Below, piece after piece: positions 1-6,243 of a stretch of DNA of 16,208 nt (position 1 is its first letter; each line of letters starts with the position of its first letter). Origin of the DNA: DASPWW01 sp035461345 (GTDB lineage Bacteria > Actinomycetota > Thermoleophilia > Solirubrobacterales > 70-9). The stretch covers positions 1 to 16,208 of the forward strand of contig DATHVJ010000078.1 in NCBI GenBank assembly GCA_035461345.1. Direction: 5' to 3'. Below the pieces are notes generated by a model. The model was not told the DNA's origin. It did no database searches and saw only the letters and a list, made by a program, of their open reading frames with translations. Both the position numbers and the translations under genes were made by a program.

Positions 1-26
1 TGCTAGTTCGAGTCCAGTAGCGCCCA
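1..26 (+). tRNA. 3' end of a tRNA gene (partial, cut by the window edge)
   Basis: The first bases read as a T-arm and acceptor 3' strand. The T-loop TTCGAGT lies at 7-13 with G6 and C14 closing it. The T-stem strands are 2-6 and 14-18, with one A-C mismatch (5/15) and one G-T pair. AGCGCCC at 19-25 would be the acceptor 3' strand, followed by discriminator A26. The next bases are CCT, so a 3' CCA is not encoded. The predicted 5' acceptor strand is GGGCGCT. The anticodon lies outside the window, so the isotype cannot be read. Confidence 0.8.
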
Positions 27-33
27 CCTCGGA

Positions 34-663
34 ATGGAACCACTCGTTGCAGCCCTGGCCGGCGGCGCGGCTGGAGCCGCGATCGCGACGCTTGCGCGGG
101 TTCCGTGGATGGTGCGCTCGCACAACCGCCTCGTCGGCGAGTACGACGAGGAGCTCGGAAACTGGGTCGCGGACGAGTCGGTCCGCCTGCAGCGGGAGCT
201 GAAGCGCACCACCCGCCGGTTCGCCGAGTCGGGCAGCCAGGGCGAGCGCGCCCACGCCGAGGCGCTGGCACAGGTGAAGGAGGAGTCGCTGCGCGCGTAC
301 CGCGACTCGGAGCTTGCCGCGAAACACCGTCGCGCCGTGCTGCGGGACAGCGAGGGGTGGCAGCACGATCTGTGGCGGTGGATGACCGTGCGCGGACAGC
401 TCCCGCCGCTGCGGATGCCGCGCAAGGTCAAGCCGCTCATCGACACGTGGCGCGAGCCGGTCAGCTTCGGCGAGATCTCGGTCCAGGTGAGCGACCCGAC
501 GAGCCGCGACGTCGACGACATGCTCGCCGAGCTGGCCGCCAGGCAGGCAAGCGCCGAGGGCGAGCCGCCCCGGCTCCCCGAGGCCGGCGAGGGTGAGGCC
601 CCCGGCCGCCCGCTCCCGCGCGATCGCTCCGCCCGCGAGGGCGAGCGGGTCCGGCACGGCTAG
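34..663 (+). CDS. Hypothetical protein with hydrophobic N-terminus and charged helical middle
   Basis: I do not recognise this 209-aa protein. Residues 3-24 are Ala/Gly/Leu-rich and could form a short membrane anchor or signal-anchor. Residues 33-110 are highly charged (Glu/Arg/Lys/Ala) and probably helical, perhaps a coiled coil. A Trp-rich patch lies around 109-117. Residues 140-170 look like a short folded segment, and the tail from 172 is Pro/Glu/Gly/Arg-rich and probably disordered. The ATG is 7 nt after the tRNA end, preceded only by a weak GGA, so the gene may be read from the tRNA transcript or start at a downstream in-frame codon such as the ATG for Met26 at position 109. Codon use is strongly GC-biased at third positions, supporting real coding. 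A 636-aa open frame on the opposite strand overlaps its end and is treated as a shadow. Confidence 0.6.
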   Translation: MEPLVAALAGGAAGAAIATLARVPWMVRSHNRLVGEYDEELGNWVADESVRLQRELKRTTRRFAESGSQGERAHAEALAQVKEESLRAYRDSELAAKHRRAVLRDSEGWQHDLWRWMTVRGQLPPLRMPRKVKPLIDTWREPVSFGEISVQVSDPTSRDVDDMLAELAARQASAEGEPPRLPEAGEGEAPGRPLPRDRSAREGERVRHG

Positions 664-691
664 CGCCGGGTTCAGCGCCGCGACGCTCTCC

Positions 692-697
692 TAGACT
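692..697 (+). promoter_or_regulatory. Putative -10 box of the membrane-protein gene
   Basis: TAGACT matches the TANNNT pattern and ends 6 nt before the GTG start at 704. No convincing -35 element is visible; GTTCAG at 670-675 with a 16-nt spacer is the best weak candidate. A transcript would start at or next to the start codon. The same hexamer in the same position precedes the gene at 14812. Confidence 0.5.
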
Positions 698-703
698 GCC
701 GCC

Positions 704-2638
704 GTGCTCGGGACCCTCGCGTCGACCGTTCTCGTCTGTGGTGCCGCGCTGCTGATCGGACACGCCGTGCTCGTCGCCTGCGGGTGGCGGGAATCGTCGT
801 GGCTGGCCCCGGCAGTCGGCCTCGGGCCTCTGCTCGCGGTCGCGTGGGGCGCGGTGCAGCTGCCGGGGGAGGGTGTGGCGGCGCTGGCGGCGATCGCGAC
901 GCTGTGCGCGGTGGCGGCGGTCGTGGCCGCGATCACGCGCCCCGAGGGGCTCGCTTCCGCCTTGCGGGTGGGGCTCCCCGTCGCCCTGGTGACGCTGGCC
1001 CTGGCCGCGATCCCGTTCGTAGTCGAGGGTCGGTTCGGCGTCCTCGGGACCGGGTTCAACGTCGACATGTCGCAGCACCTGTTCGCGGCCGATTGGCTCG
1101 CGGACCCCGTCGGGTCGATACCGGGTCTCGTCGAGCAGGGCTACCCGCTCGGTCCGCATGGGGTCGCCGCCGCCGCGGCGGAGCTCGCCGGTGGCAATCT
1201 CGTCCACGGGTTCAACGGGGTGACGCTCGCCGTCCCGGTGCTCGCGGCGCTGAGCTCGCTCGCGATCTTGCGCGAGCTGCCGCCGCTGCGCCGCGTCGTC
1301 GGCGCGTCGTTGGTGGCGCTGCCGTACGTGGTCGCGTCCTATCTCGCTCAAGGGCAGTTCAAGGAGCTGGTCCAGGGGCTGTTCCTGCTCGGGTTCGCCC
1401 TCTGCCTCCACGAGCTGGCGCGCGGCTGGGGCGCCGGCGGTCCGCCGCGCCGGCGGCTGCTCGCCGCCGTGCCGCTGGCTGCTGTCGCGCTCGGGTCGCT
1501 GTACTCGTACAGCGCCCCCGGCCTCGCGTGGCTCGGCGCCGCGGCGGTCCTGTTCGCGGCCGCCGAGCTGGTGCGGCGGCGCACCGAGGGCGTGACCGTT
1601 GTCGCTCGGCGAGCCACGGCGCCCGTCGCCGTCGGCCTCCTCGTCCTCGCGATCGGGTCGGCCCCGGAGCTGGGGCGGGTGGTGGACTTCCAGGGCAACG
1701 CCGTCGACGTCGCGGGCGGCAACGACCACAGCGATCCGCCGTTCGACCGCCGCCCCGACGAGAGCGCGGACGGCGAGCGCGGCGAAGGAGGCACGGGCGA
1801 GGGCCGCGAGCGCCGGCGCCACGACAACGACCTCGGCAACCTCTTCGATCAGATCTCGCCGGCCGAGGCGCTCGGGGTGTGGCCCAGCGGCGACTTCCGC
1901 GTCGACCCCGGCGACGGTGCCGTACCCGCGGTCGTCTTCTACGCCGGGATCCTGCTCGGCGCGCTCGTGCTGCTGGCCGCCCTCGGCCGCTGGCTGCGGC
2001 GCGGCGAGACGGCGGTCCCGGCCGCGCTCGCGGCGGCGGTGCTGGTGTACGTCGCGGCGGTGGCGGCGGCGACCCCGTACACGGCGGCCAAGGCGGTGAT
2101 GATGATCGCGCCGCTCGCGATGCTGATCTCGGTCCGCGAGCTGCTCGTTCCCGACGCGCTCAGCGCGACGAGCGGGGGATGGCGGCGGACGGGGCTCGCC
2201 GTCCTGGGCGCCGCTTTCGTGGTCGCCGCCGGCGCCTCGAGCCTGCTCGCGCTCGGCAAGGCCCCCGTGGGGCCGGAGGAGTACTCGCCGGGGCTGTCTC
2301 GGATGCGCTCGATCTTCGAGGGCGAGTCGACGCTCGTGCTCGCCGACGCCCAGGCGCTTCGAACCGAGCACGCCCGGGACTTCCTCGCCTGGGAGGCACG
2401 CGGCGGGGACCCGGTGTGCATCGAGCCGGCGGTCTCCGACCCGGACGAGCCACCGCCCGCAGGGATCCGCTACGTGGTCACGACAGAGGGCGAGCGCGAG
2501 TCGCCGTTCGCCGGGCTGACCGAGACGCGGGCGAACGGCCCGTACGCGGTGTGGCGGCGAGAGGGGCGAGTCCGCGACCGCCCGCCCGACGGCGAGCGCG
2601 GGAACCCGAGCGTGTGCGGGCTCGGACTCGGTGGCTGA
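704..2638 (+). CDS. Polytopic membrane protein, putative GT-C-type glycosyltransferase
   Basis: This 644-aa protein has about ten or more hydrophobic segments, including residues 3-25, 34-52, 57-78, 90-107, 172-188, 199-214, 220-237, 252-267, 273-289, 305-319, 406-427, 436-457, 461-478 and 496-516. A probably soluble C-terminal segment follows (about 525-644). After the fourth segment, an acidic loop reads FNVDMSQH with Asp121. An early-loop acidic residue of this sort is typical of GT-C glycosyltransferases that use polyprenyl-phosphate sugars, so a role in envelope glycan assembly is the best guess. This rests on architecture, not on a recognised family signature. Residues 332-385 form a hydrophilic loop, and 340-375 are low-complexity Asp/Glu/Arg/Gly. 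The GTG start is favoured because the TAGACT box ends 6 nt upstream and the first hydrophobic segment begins immediately. Confidence 0.7.
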   Translation: MLGTLASTVLVCGAALLIGHAVLVACGWRESSWLAPAVGLGPLLAVAWGAVQLPGEGVAALAAIATLCAVAAVVAAITRPEGLASALRVGLPVALVTLALAAIPFVVEGRFGVLGTGFNVDMSQHLFAADWLADPVGSIPGLVEQGYPLGPHGVAAAAAELAGGNLVHGFNGVTLAVPVLAALSSLAILRELPPLRRVVGASLVALPYVVASYLAQGQFKELVQGLFLLGFALCLHELARGWGAGGPPRRRLLAAVPLAAVALGSLYSYSAPGLAWLGAAAVLFAAAELVRRRTEGVTVVARRATAPVAVGLLVLAIGSAPELGRVVDFQGNAVDVAGGNDHSDPPFDRRPDESADGERGEGGTGEGRERRRHDNDLGNLFDQISPAEALGVWPSGDFRVDPGDGAVPAVVFYAGILLGALVLLAALGRWLRRGETAVPAALAAAVLVYVAAVAAATPYTAAKAVMMIAPLAMLISVRELLVPDALSATSGGWRRTGLAVLGAAFVVAAGASSLLALGKAPVGPEEYSPGLSRMRSIFEGESTLVLADAQALRTEHARDFLAWEARGGDPVCIEPAVSDPDEPPPAGIRYVVTTEGERESPFAGLTETRANGPYAVWRREGRVRDRPPDGERGNPSVCGLGLGG

Positions 2639-2881
2639 TTACCGTGGCTCGAAGACCCGCGTGGTAGATGCGACCCCGGGGTGCCGGCGTCAGCCGGAGC
2701 TCGGGAGTGGGCCCGTGCCCGGCCTGCGACGCGGCCAGCGCGCCGCACGCCGCCGTGCTTGTCGGTCGCCTTCGCATGGCCGTCCCTGCCATCGGCACCA
2801 CCGCGGACCGAGGTTTAGCCCGGCGGACGCAGCGGGAATGCGGCCCGGCGGGCCGGGTCCCCGCGGATAGCATGGATCGCG
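2639..2881 (+). other. Intergenic region upstream of thrS, GC-rich and structured
   Basis: No gene is supported here. It holds a small perfect hairpin just after the preceding gene (CCGGC 2684-2688, loop GTCA, GCCGG 2693-2697) without a T-tract, and a second one (CGGCCC 2841-2846, loop GGC, GGGCCG 2850-2855) about 12 bp upstream of the thrS -10 box. Open frames through the region look like GC-driven shadows. Confidence 0.5.
2868..2873 (+). promoter_or_regulatory. Putative -10 box of thrS (leaderless arrangement)
   Basis: TAGCAT fits TANNNT and ends 8 nt before the thrS ATG at 2882. No Shine-Dalgarno is visible between them. No -35 consensus is visible; the place where it would fall overlaps a 6-bp GC hairpin at 2841-2855. 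Confidence 0.5.
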
Positions 2882-4825
2882 ATGTCGAAGCTGACCGTGA
2901 AGCTACCCGACGGGTCGCCGCTCGAGCTCTCCGACGGCGCGACCGGCGCCGACGCCGCGCGGGCGATCGGCCCGGGGCTCGCCCGTGACGCGATCGCGGT
3001 GCGGGTTGACGGCGAGGTGCGCGACCTCACCGCGCCGCTCGATGACGGCGAGGCGATCGAGCTGCTGACCTCCCGCGACGAGGACGCGCTCCAGGTCCTG
3101 CGCCACGACGCCGCCCACGTGATGGCGACCGCGGTCATCGACCTGTGGCCGGGGACGAAGGTGTCGATCGGCCCCCCGATCGAGGACGGCTTCTACTACG
3201 ACTTCGAGTTCCCGGACGGGGTCGCGCCGGGGGAGGACGACCTGGCCCGGATCGAGGAGCGGATGCGCGAGCACATCGAGGCCGACGAGGAGTTCGAGCG
3301 CCGCGAGCTGCCGGTCGCCGAGGCGATCGAGAAGTTCCGCGCCGAGGACCAGCCGTACAAGGTCGAGCTGATCGAGGACCTGATCCGCGACGAGCGCGCC
3401 GAGGCCGTGTCGCTGTACCGCAACGGTCCGTTCGAGGACCTGTGCCGCGGCCCGCACGGGCCCTCGACCGGGCAGATCGCGGCCTTCAAGCTCAGCTCGC
3501 TGGCGGGCGCGTACTGGCGCGGGGACGAGACCCGCCAGATGCTGACCCGGATCTACGGCACGGCGTTCTTCTCGCCCAAGGACCTCGAGGACCACCTGCG
3601 GCGGCTGGAGGAGGCGCGGGCTCGCGACCACCGTAGGCTCGGTCCCGAGCTCGGCCTTTTCCTGCTGCGCGAGGAGGCACCGGGAATGCCCTTCTGGCTA
3701 CCCGACGGCACGGTCCTGCTGCACAACATCGAGGGCGAGGTGAGGCGCCAGCTCGATCGCCGTGGATGGTCGGAGATCAAGACGCCGCAGGTCCTCGACG
3801 AGGAGCTGTGGCATCGCTCCGGTCACTACGACAACTACCGCGAGAACATGTACTTCGTCGAGCCCTCCGAGCGTGAGCGCGCGGACGAGCGCCGCTTCGC
3901 GCTGAAGCCGATGAACTGCCCCGGCGCCTGCCTCGTGTTCGCCTCGGAGCGGCACTCCTACCGCGAGCTGCCGCTGCGCCTGGCCGAGTTCGGGCTCGTG
4001 TCGCGGTTCGAGCGCGAGGGCGTGCTGCACGGGCTGCTCAGGGTGCGCGCGTTCACCCAGGACGACGGCCACGTGTTCTGCACGCTGGACCAGGTGACGG
4101 CCGAGGTCGACGCGATCTGCGAAGCGATCGACGAGCTGTACGCCCGCTTCGGGTTCGAGCAAGCCCGGGTGGAGCTCTCTACCCGGCCCGAGAAGTCGAT
4201 CGGGACCGACGAGGAATGGGAGCGCGCCGAGGCGAGCCTGCGCGAAGCGCTCGAGCGACAGGGACGCGAGTACGAGCTCAGCCCCGGAGAGGGGACCTTC
4301 TACGGGCCGAAGATCGACTTCCACATCACCGACGCGCTCGCCCGCTCGTGGCAGTGCGGCACCTGCCAGCTCGACTTCCAGATGCCGGAGCGCTTCGAGC
4401 TGTCGTACGCCGGGCCCGACAACGCACCTCATCGCCCGGTGATGATCCACCGGGCCCTGCTCGGCTCGATGGAGCGCTTCGCGGGCATCCTCATCGAGCA
4501 CCACGCCGGCCGCTTCCCGCTGTGGCTGGCGCCGGTGCAGGCGATCGTGCTCCCGGTGGCCGATCGCCACAACGAGTACGCCGGGCTGGTGGCCAGGCGG
4601 CTGCGTGACGCGAGGTTCCGACCCCGCGTCGACGCGCGCTCCGAGTCGGTGGGAAAGAAGATCCGCGACGCGGAGCTCGCCAAGGCGCCGTACATGCTGG
4701 TCGTCGGCGACCGCGAGCAGGATGCCGACGCGGCCTCGGTTCGCCATCACGGCGAGGGCGATCTCGGCGCGATGCCGGTCGCGGAGGTGATCGAGCGTCT
4801 GCGGGTCGAGGTCGACGCCGGTTGA
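2882..4825 (+). CDS. thrS: Threonyl-tRNA synthetase
   Basis: A full-length class II synthetase of 647 aa that charges tRNA-Thr with threonine in the cytoplasm. Domains in order: N-terminal TGS domain (about 1-63), editing domain (about 65-230), class II catalytic core (about 250-535) and C-terminal anticodon-binding domain (about 545-640). The editing site shows HDAAH (His75, His79) and CRGPH (Cys188, His192), so mischarged Ser-tRNA should be cleared. The zinc/threonine site is intact: Cys346 in MNCPGAC, His397 in DDGHVFC and His523 in MIHRALLGS. Motif 2 lies around RFEREGVLHGLLR (375-387). The ATG start is favoured because the TGS domain begins immediately. It is followed after 170 nt by infC, a neighbour familiar from Firmicutes and Proteobacteria. 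No truncation is seen. Confidence 0.97.
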   Translation: MSKLTVKLPDGSPLELSDGATGADAARAIGPGLARDAIAVRVDGEVRDLTAPLDDGEAIELLTSRDEDALQVLRHDAAHVMATAVIDLWPGTKVSIGPPIEDGFYYDFEFPDGVAPGEDDLARIEERMREHIEADEEFERRELPVAEAIEKFRAEDQPYKVELIEDLIRDERAEAVSLYRNGPFEDLCRGPHGPSTGQIAAFKLSSLAGAYWRGDETRQMLTRIYGTAFFSPKDLEDHLRRLEEARARDHRRLGPELGLFLLREEAPGMPFWLPDGTVLLHNIEGEVRRQLDRRGWSEIKTPQVLDEELWHRSGHYDNYRENMYFVEPSERERADERRFALKPMNCPGACLVFASERHSYRELPLRLAEFGLVSRFEREGVLHGLLRVRAFTQDDGHVFCTLDQVTAEVDAICEAIDELYARFGFEQARVELSTRPEKSIGTDEEWERAEASLREALERQGREYELSPGEGTFYGPKIDFHITDALARSWQCGTCQLDFQMPERFELSYAGPDNAPHRPVMIHRALLGSMERFAGILIEHHAGRFPLWLAPVQAIVLPVADRHNEYAGLVARRLRDARFRPRVDARSESVGKKIRDAELAKAPYMLVVGDREQDADAASVRHHGEGDLGAMPVAEVIERLRVEVDAG

Positions 4826-4830
4826 TCACC

Positions 4831-4849
4831 CTCGCGACCGGTCGGCGAG
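4831..4849 (+). terminator. Hairpin after thrS, weak terminator candidate
   Basis: CTCGC at 4831-4835 pairs with GCGAG at 4845-4849, and GA/TC extend the stem inside, with one bulged G. There is no T-tract after it, so intrinsic termination is doubtful. It begins 6 nt after the thrS stop codon. Confidence 0.25.
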
Positions 4850-4864
4850 CGTGTGCCGTGCGTC

Positions 4865-4870
4865 TATACT
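4865..4870 (+). promoter_or_regulatory. -10 box of the infC leader
   Basis: TATACT is the closest match to the TATAAT consensus in the window (5 of 6). It ends 8 nt before an ATG at 4879, so transcription should begin at or near that ATG and give infC a leader of about 116 nt. No clear -35 consensus is visible upstream. Confidence 0.6.
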
Positions 4871-4878
4871 CCGCCTCG

Positions 4879-4911
4879 ATGCCGGGCACGAACACCACGC
4901 CGCGCCGTTGA
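4879..4911 (+). CDS. Putative leaderless 10-codon leader peptide upstream of infC
   Basis: The frame encodes MPGTNTTPRR followed by TGA. It begins 8 nt after TATACT, the same spacing as at the thrS start, so it could be translated as a leaderless message. Three of its ten codons are for threonine (ACG, ACC, ACG) and it ends Pro-Arg-Arg. Its first codons lie in the left arm of an 8-bp inverted repeat whose right arm follows its stop. Translation would therefore be expected to melt that helix. A start and a stop this close can arise by chance, so expression is inference from position. Confidence 0.35.
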   Translation: MPGTNTTPRR

Positions 4912-4924
4912 GCGCCTCGTGCCC
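4884..4924 (+). promoter_or_regulatory. Inverted repeat in the infC leader RNA
   Basis: GGGCACGA at 4884-4891 is the exact reverse complement of TCGTGCCC at 4917-4924, giving an 8-bp helix around a 25-nt loop. The loop contains most of the 10-codon reading frame and its stop. No T-tract follows, so it does not look like an intrinsic terminator. Confidence 0.4.
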
Positions 4925-4959
4925 CCACGCCGTTCTCTCGCCGCCGTCGAAGCGCCTCG
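4903..4959 (+). repeat. Imperfect direct repeat in the infC leader
   Basis: A 17-nt unit at 4903-4919 recurs at 4942-4959 as 18 nt, with one substitution and one inserted base. Both end in AGCGCCTCG. The core CGCCTCG also occurs at 4872-4878, so three cores lie 41 and 40 nt apart. The first copy covers the stop codon of the putative leader peptide. Confidence 0.45.
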
Positions 4960-4965
4960 GTCATC

Positions 4966-4992
4966 GCTGACTTGATGCTCCCCATCTTCAGC
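4966..4992 (+). promoter_or_regulatory. Hairpin ending 2 nt before the infC start codon
   Basis: GCTGA at 4966-4970 pairs with TCAGC at 4988-4992, and GATG at 4974-4977 pairs with CATC at 4983-4986, with loop CTCCC and a small internal loop. It occupies the place where a Shine-Dalgarno would be expected, and none is visible. It is a candidate repressor or ribosome contact site for infC translation. Confidence 0.4.
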
Positions 4993-4994
4993 TA

Positions 4995-5558
4995 GTGCCT
5001 GTCCCGCGCAGGTTCGACCGGCGACCGCCGGAGCGGGACACCACCCGGATCAACGAGAAGATCGGGGCCCCCAAGGTGCGCCTGATCGGCGCCGACGGAG
5101 AGCAGGTCGGGATCGTCGAGCGCGACGAGGCGCTGGCCCATGCTCGCGAGGCGGACCTCGACCTGGTCGAGGTCGCCGCGCAGGCCGACCCCCCCGTGGC
5201 GAGGCTGCTCGACTACTCGAAGTACAAGTACGAGCAGGAGCAGAAGGCGAAGGCGGCCCGTAAGCACCAGCAGCAGGTCAACGTGCGAGAGATCAAGCTG
5301 CGGCCGAAGATCGCCGACCACGACTACGAGACCAAGAAGGGCCACGTGGTCCGGTTCCTGCGCCAGCAGGACAAGGTCAAGGTGACGATCATGTTCCGCG
5401 GCCGCGAGCAGGCGCATCCGGAGCGGGGGCGCGCGCTGCTTGAGCGCCTTTTCACCGACATCGAGGAACTGGCAACGATCGAGCAGGAGCCCGAGCAGGA
5501 GGGGCGCAACATGACGATGCTCCTCGCTCCCACCAAGGCCGCCGGCCAGGCGGCCTGA
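4995..5558 (+). CDS. infC: Translation initiation factor IF-3
   Basis: IF-3 binds the 30S subunit, keeps it apart from 50S and checks start-codon/initiator-tRNA pairing. At 187 aa it is of usual size. The N-terminal domain begins at INEKIGAPKVRLIGADGEQ (residues 19-37), a lysine-rich linker follows (about 72-95, LLDYSKYKYEQEQKAKAARK), then the C-terminal ribosome-binding domain (about 96-187) with KVKVTIMFRGRE. The GTG at 4995 is the only plausible start: an in-frame TGA lies at 4968-4970 and no ATG, GTG or TTG occurs between them. No Shine-Dalgarno is visible, and a hairpin ends 2 nt before the GTG, so expression is probably controlled through the leader. rpmI and rplT follow, as in most bacteria, where L20 commonly autoregulates this operon; such control here is inferred. 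Confidence 0.96.
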   Translation: MPVPRRFDRRPPERDTTRINEKIGAPKVRLIGADGEQVGIVERDEALAHAREADLDLVEVAAQADPPVARLLDYSKYKYEQEQKAKAARKHQQQVNVREIKLRPKIADHDYETKKGHVVRFLRQQDKVKVTIMFRGREQAHPERGRALLERLFTDIEELATIEQEPEQEGRNMTMLLAPTKAAGQAA

Positions 5559-5594
5559 CGCTGCGGTCGACATCGCCCGGCGCCCGCCTGCTTC

Positions 5595-5600
5595 AATAGT
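5595..5600 (+). promoter_or_regulatory. Possible internal -10 box for rpmI-rplT
   Basis: AATAGT matches TATAAT at 4 of 6 positions and ends 7 nt before the rpmI ATG, which has no Shine-Dalgarno. It fits the spacing of the other putative leaderless starts in the window. It is the weakest hexamer of the group, and no -35 at proper spacing is seen. Confidence 0.35.
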
Positions 5601-5607
5601 CGGTCCG

Positions 5608-5814
5608 ATGCCGAAGATGAAGACGCACTCCGGCTCCAAAAAGCGGTTTCGCAAGACCGCGCGTGGCAAGCTGCGCGGTCGGCACGCGTTCTCGAGCCAC
5701 ATCCTCGAGAAGAAGCCGCCGAAGCGCAAGCGCCGGTTCTCGCGGCCGGTCGAGATCTCGCGGCAGGACCGTCCCCGGGTGCGCGCGCTGCTCGCCGGAA
5801 GGGGACGGAAATGA
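5608..5814 (+). CDS. rpmI: 50S ribosomal protein L35
   Basis: L35 is a small, very basic protein of the large ribosomal subunit. This copy has 68 aa, normal for the family, and begins MPKMKTHSGSKKRFRKTARGK, the characteristic L35 N-terminus, followed by the HAFSSHILEKK segment. It starts 49 nt after infC, without a visible Shine-Dalgarno but with a -10-like AATAGT 7 nt upstream. Its TGA stop overlaps the rplT ATG in ATGA, so the two are probably translationally coupled. Confidence 0.96.
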   Translation: MPKMKTHSGSKKRFRKTARGKLRGRHAFSSHILEKKPPKRKRRFSRPVEISRQDRPRVRALLAGRGRK

Positions 5815-6170
5815 GCCGCGCCCGCAACACGGTCGCGTCGCGCCGCCGGCGTCGCAAGACGCTGCGCCAGGCGCGCGGGTACTGGGGCCGCAAGCACTCC
5901 AGCCCGCGGCTGGCCAACGAGCAGCTGATGCCCTCCGGCCAGTACGCCTACCGGGACCGCCGCCGCCGCAAGCGCGACTTCCGCCGCCTGTGGATCGTGC
6001 GGATCAACGCCGCCGCGCGGCGCGAGGGCATGAGCTACTCGCAGCTCATGCACGGCCTCAAGCAGGCCGACGTCGAGGTGAACCGGAAGATGCTCGCGGA
6101 CATCGCCGTCCGCGATCCCGAGGCGTTCCGCCGATTTGCCGAGCTAGCCCGGGAGGCCGCCGCGGCGTAG
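5811..6170 (+). CDS. rplT: 50S ribosomal protein L20
   Basis: L20 binds 23S rRNA early in large-subunit assembly and in several bacteria represses its own operon by binding the infC or rpmI leader. The 119 aa match the family length. Visible family features are a basic arginine-rich N-terminal tail (residues 3-20), RQARGYWGRK (19-28), QYAYRDRRRRKRDFRRLWIVRIN (about 44-66) and the C-terminal YSQLMHGLKQADVEVNRKMLADIAVRDPEAF region. It overlaps rpmI by 4 bp (ATGA) and is followed after 26 nt by a strong terminator hairpin, marking the end of the infC operon. Confidence 0.97.
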   Translation: MSRARNTVASRRRRRKTLRQARGYWGRKHSSPRLANEQLMPSGQYAYRDRRRRKRDFRRLWIVRINAAARREGMSYSQLMHGLKQADVEVNRKMLADIAVRDPEAFRRFAELAREAAAA

Positions 6171-6196
6171 ACGCGACGGCAACGACCACCAATCCC

Positions 6197-6228
6197 GGGC
6201 GGACCGCGACGCGGCTTCCGCCCTTTTT
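6197..6228 (+). terminator. Intrinsic terminator after rplT
   Basis: GGGCGGA at 6197-6203 pairs with TCCGCCC at 6217-6223. The stem continues inside with CCGC 6204-6207 and GCGG 6211-6214 around a GAC loop, with a two-base bulge. A run of five T follows directly at 6224-6228. This is the only classical Rho-independent terminator I see in the window. The next gene starts 15 nt later. Confidence 0.8.
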
Positions 6229-6243
6229 CGTTTCTGGACCGAC

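Noticed and set aside
1..33. tRNA 3' end as a phage or island attachment site
   Set aside because: No integrase, no repeated copy of the tRNA end elsewhere in the window, and the downstream genes do not differ visibly in composition.
461..2371. 636-aa open frame on the minus strand
   Set aside because: It is Arg/Gly/Ala low-complexity without motifs and lies antisense to two plausible plus-strand genes. Long antisense frames are expected in DNA this GC-rich.
2790..2881. Possible T-box riboswitch before thrS (GGCACCACCGCGG at about 2795-2807)
   Set aside because: The conserved TGGNACCGCG core is not matched without a 3-nt insertion, there is no terminator/antiterminator with a T-tract, and the likely transcription start lies downstream of it.
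4831..4864. Intrinsic terminator after thrS
   Set aside because: A hairpin exists but has no T-tract; kept only as a low-confidence feature.
5567..5600. TCGACA at 5567-5572 as a -35 element for rpmI
   Set aside because: It matches TTGACA at 5 of 6 positions, but the spacer to AATAGT is 22 nt, too long for a normal promoter.
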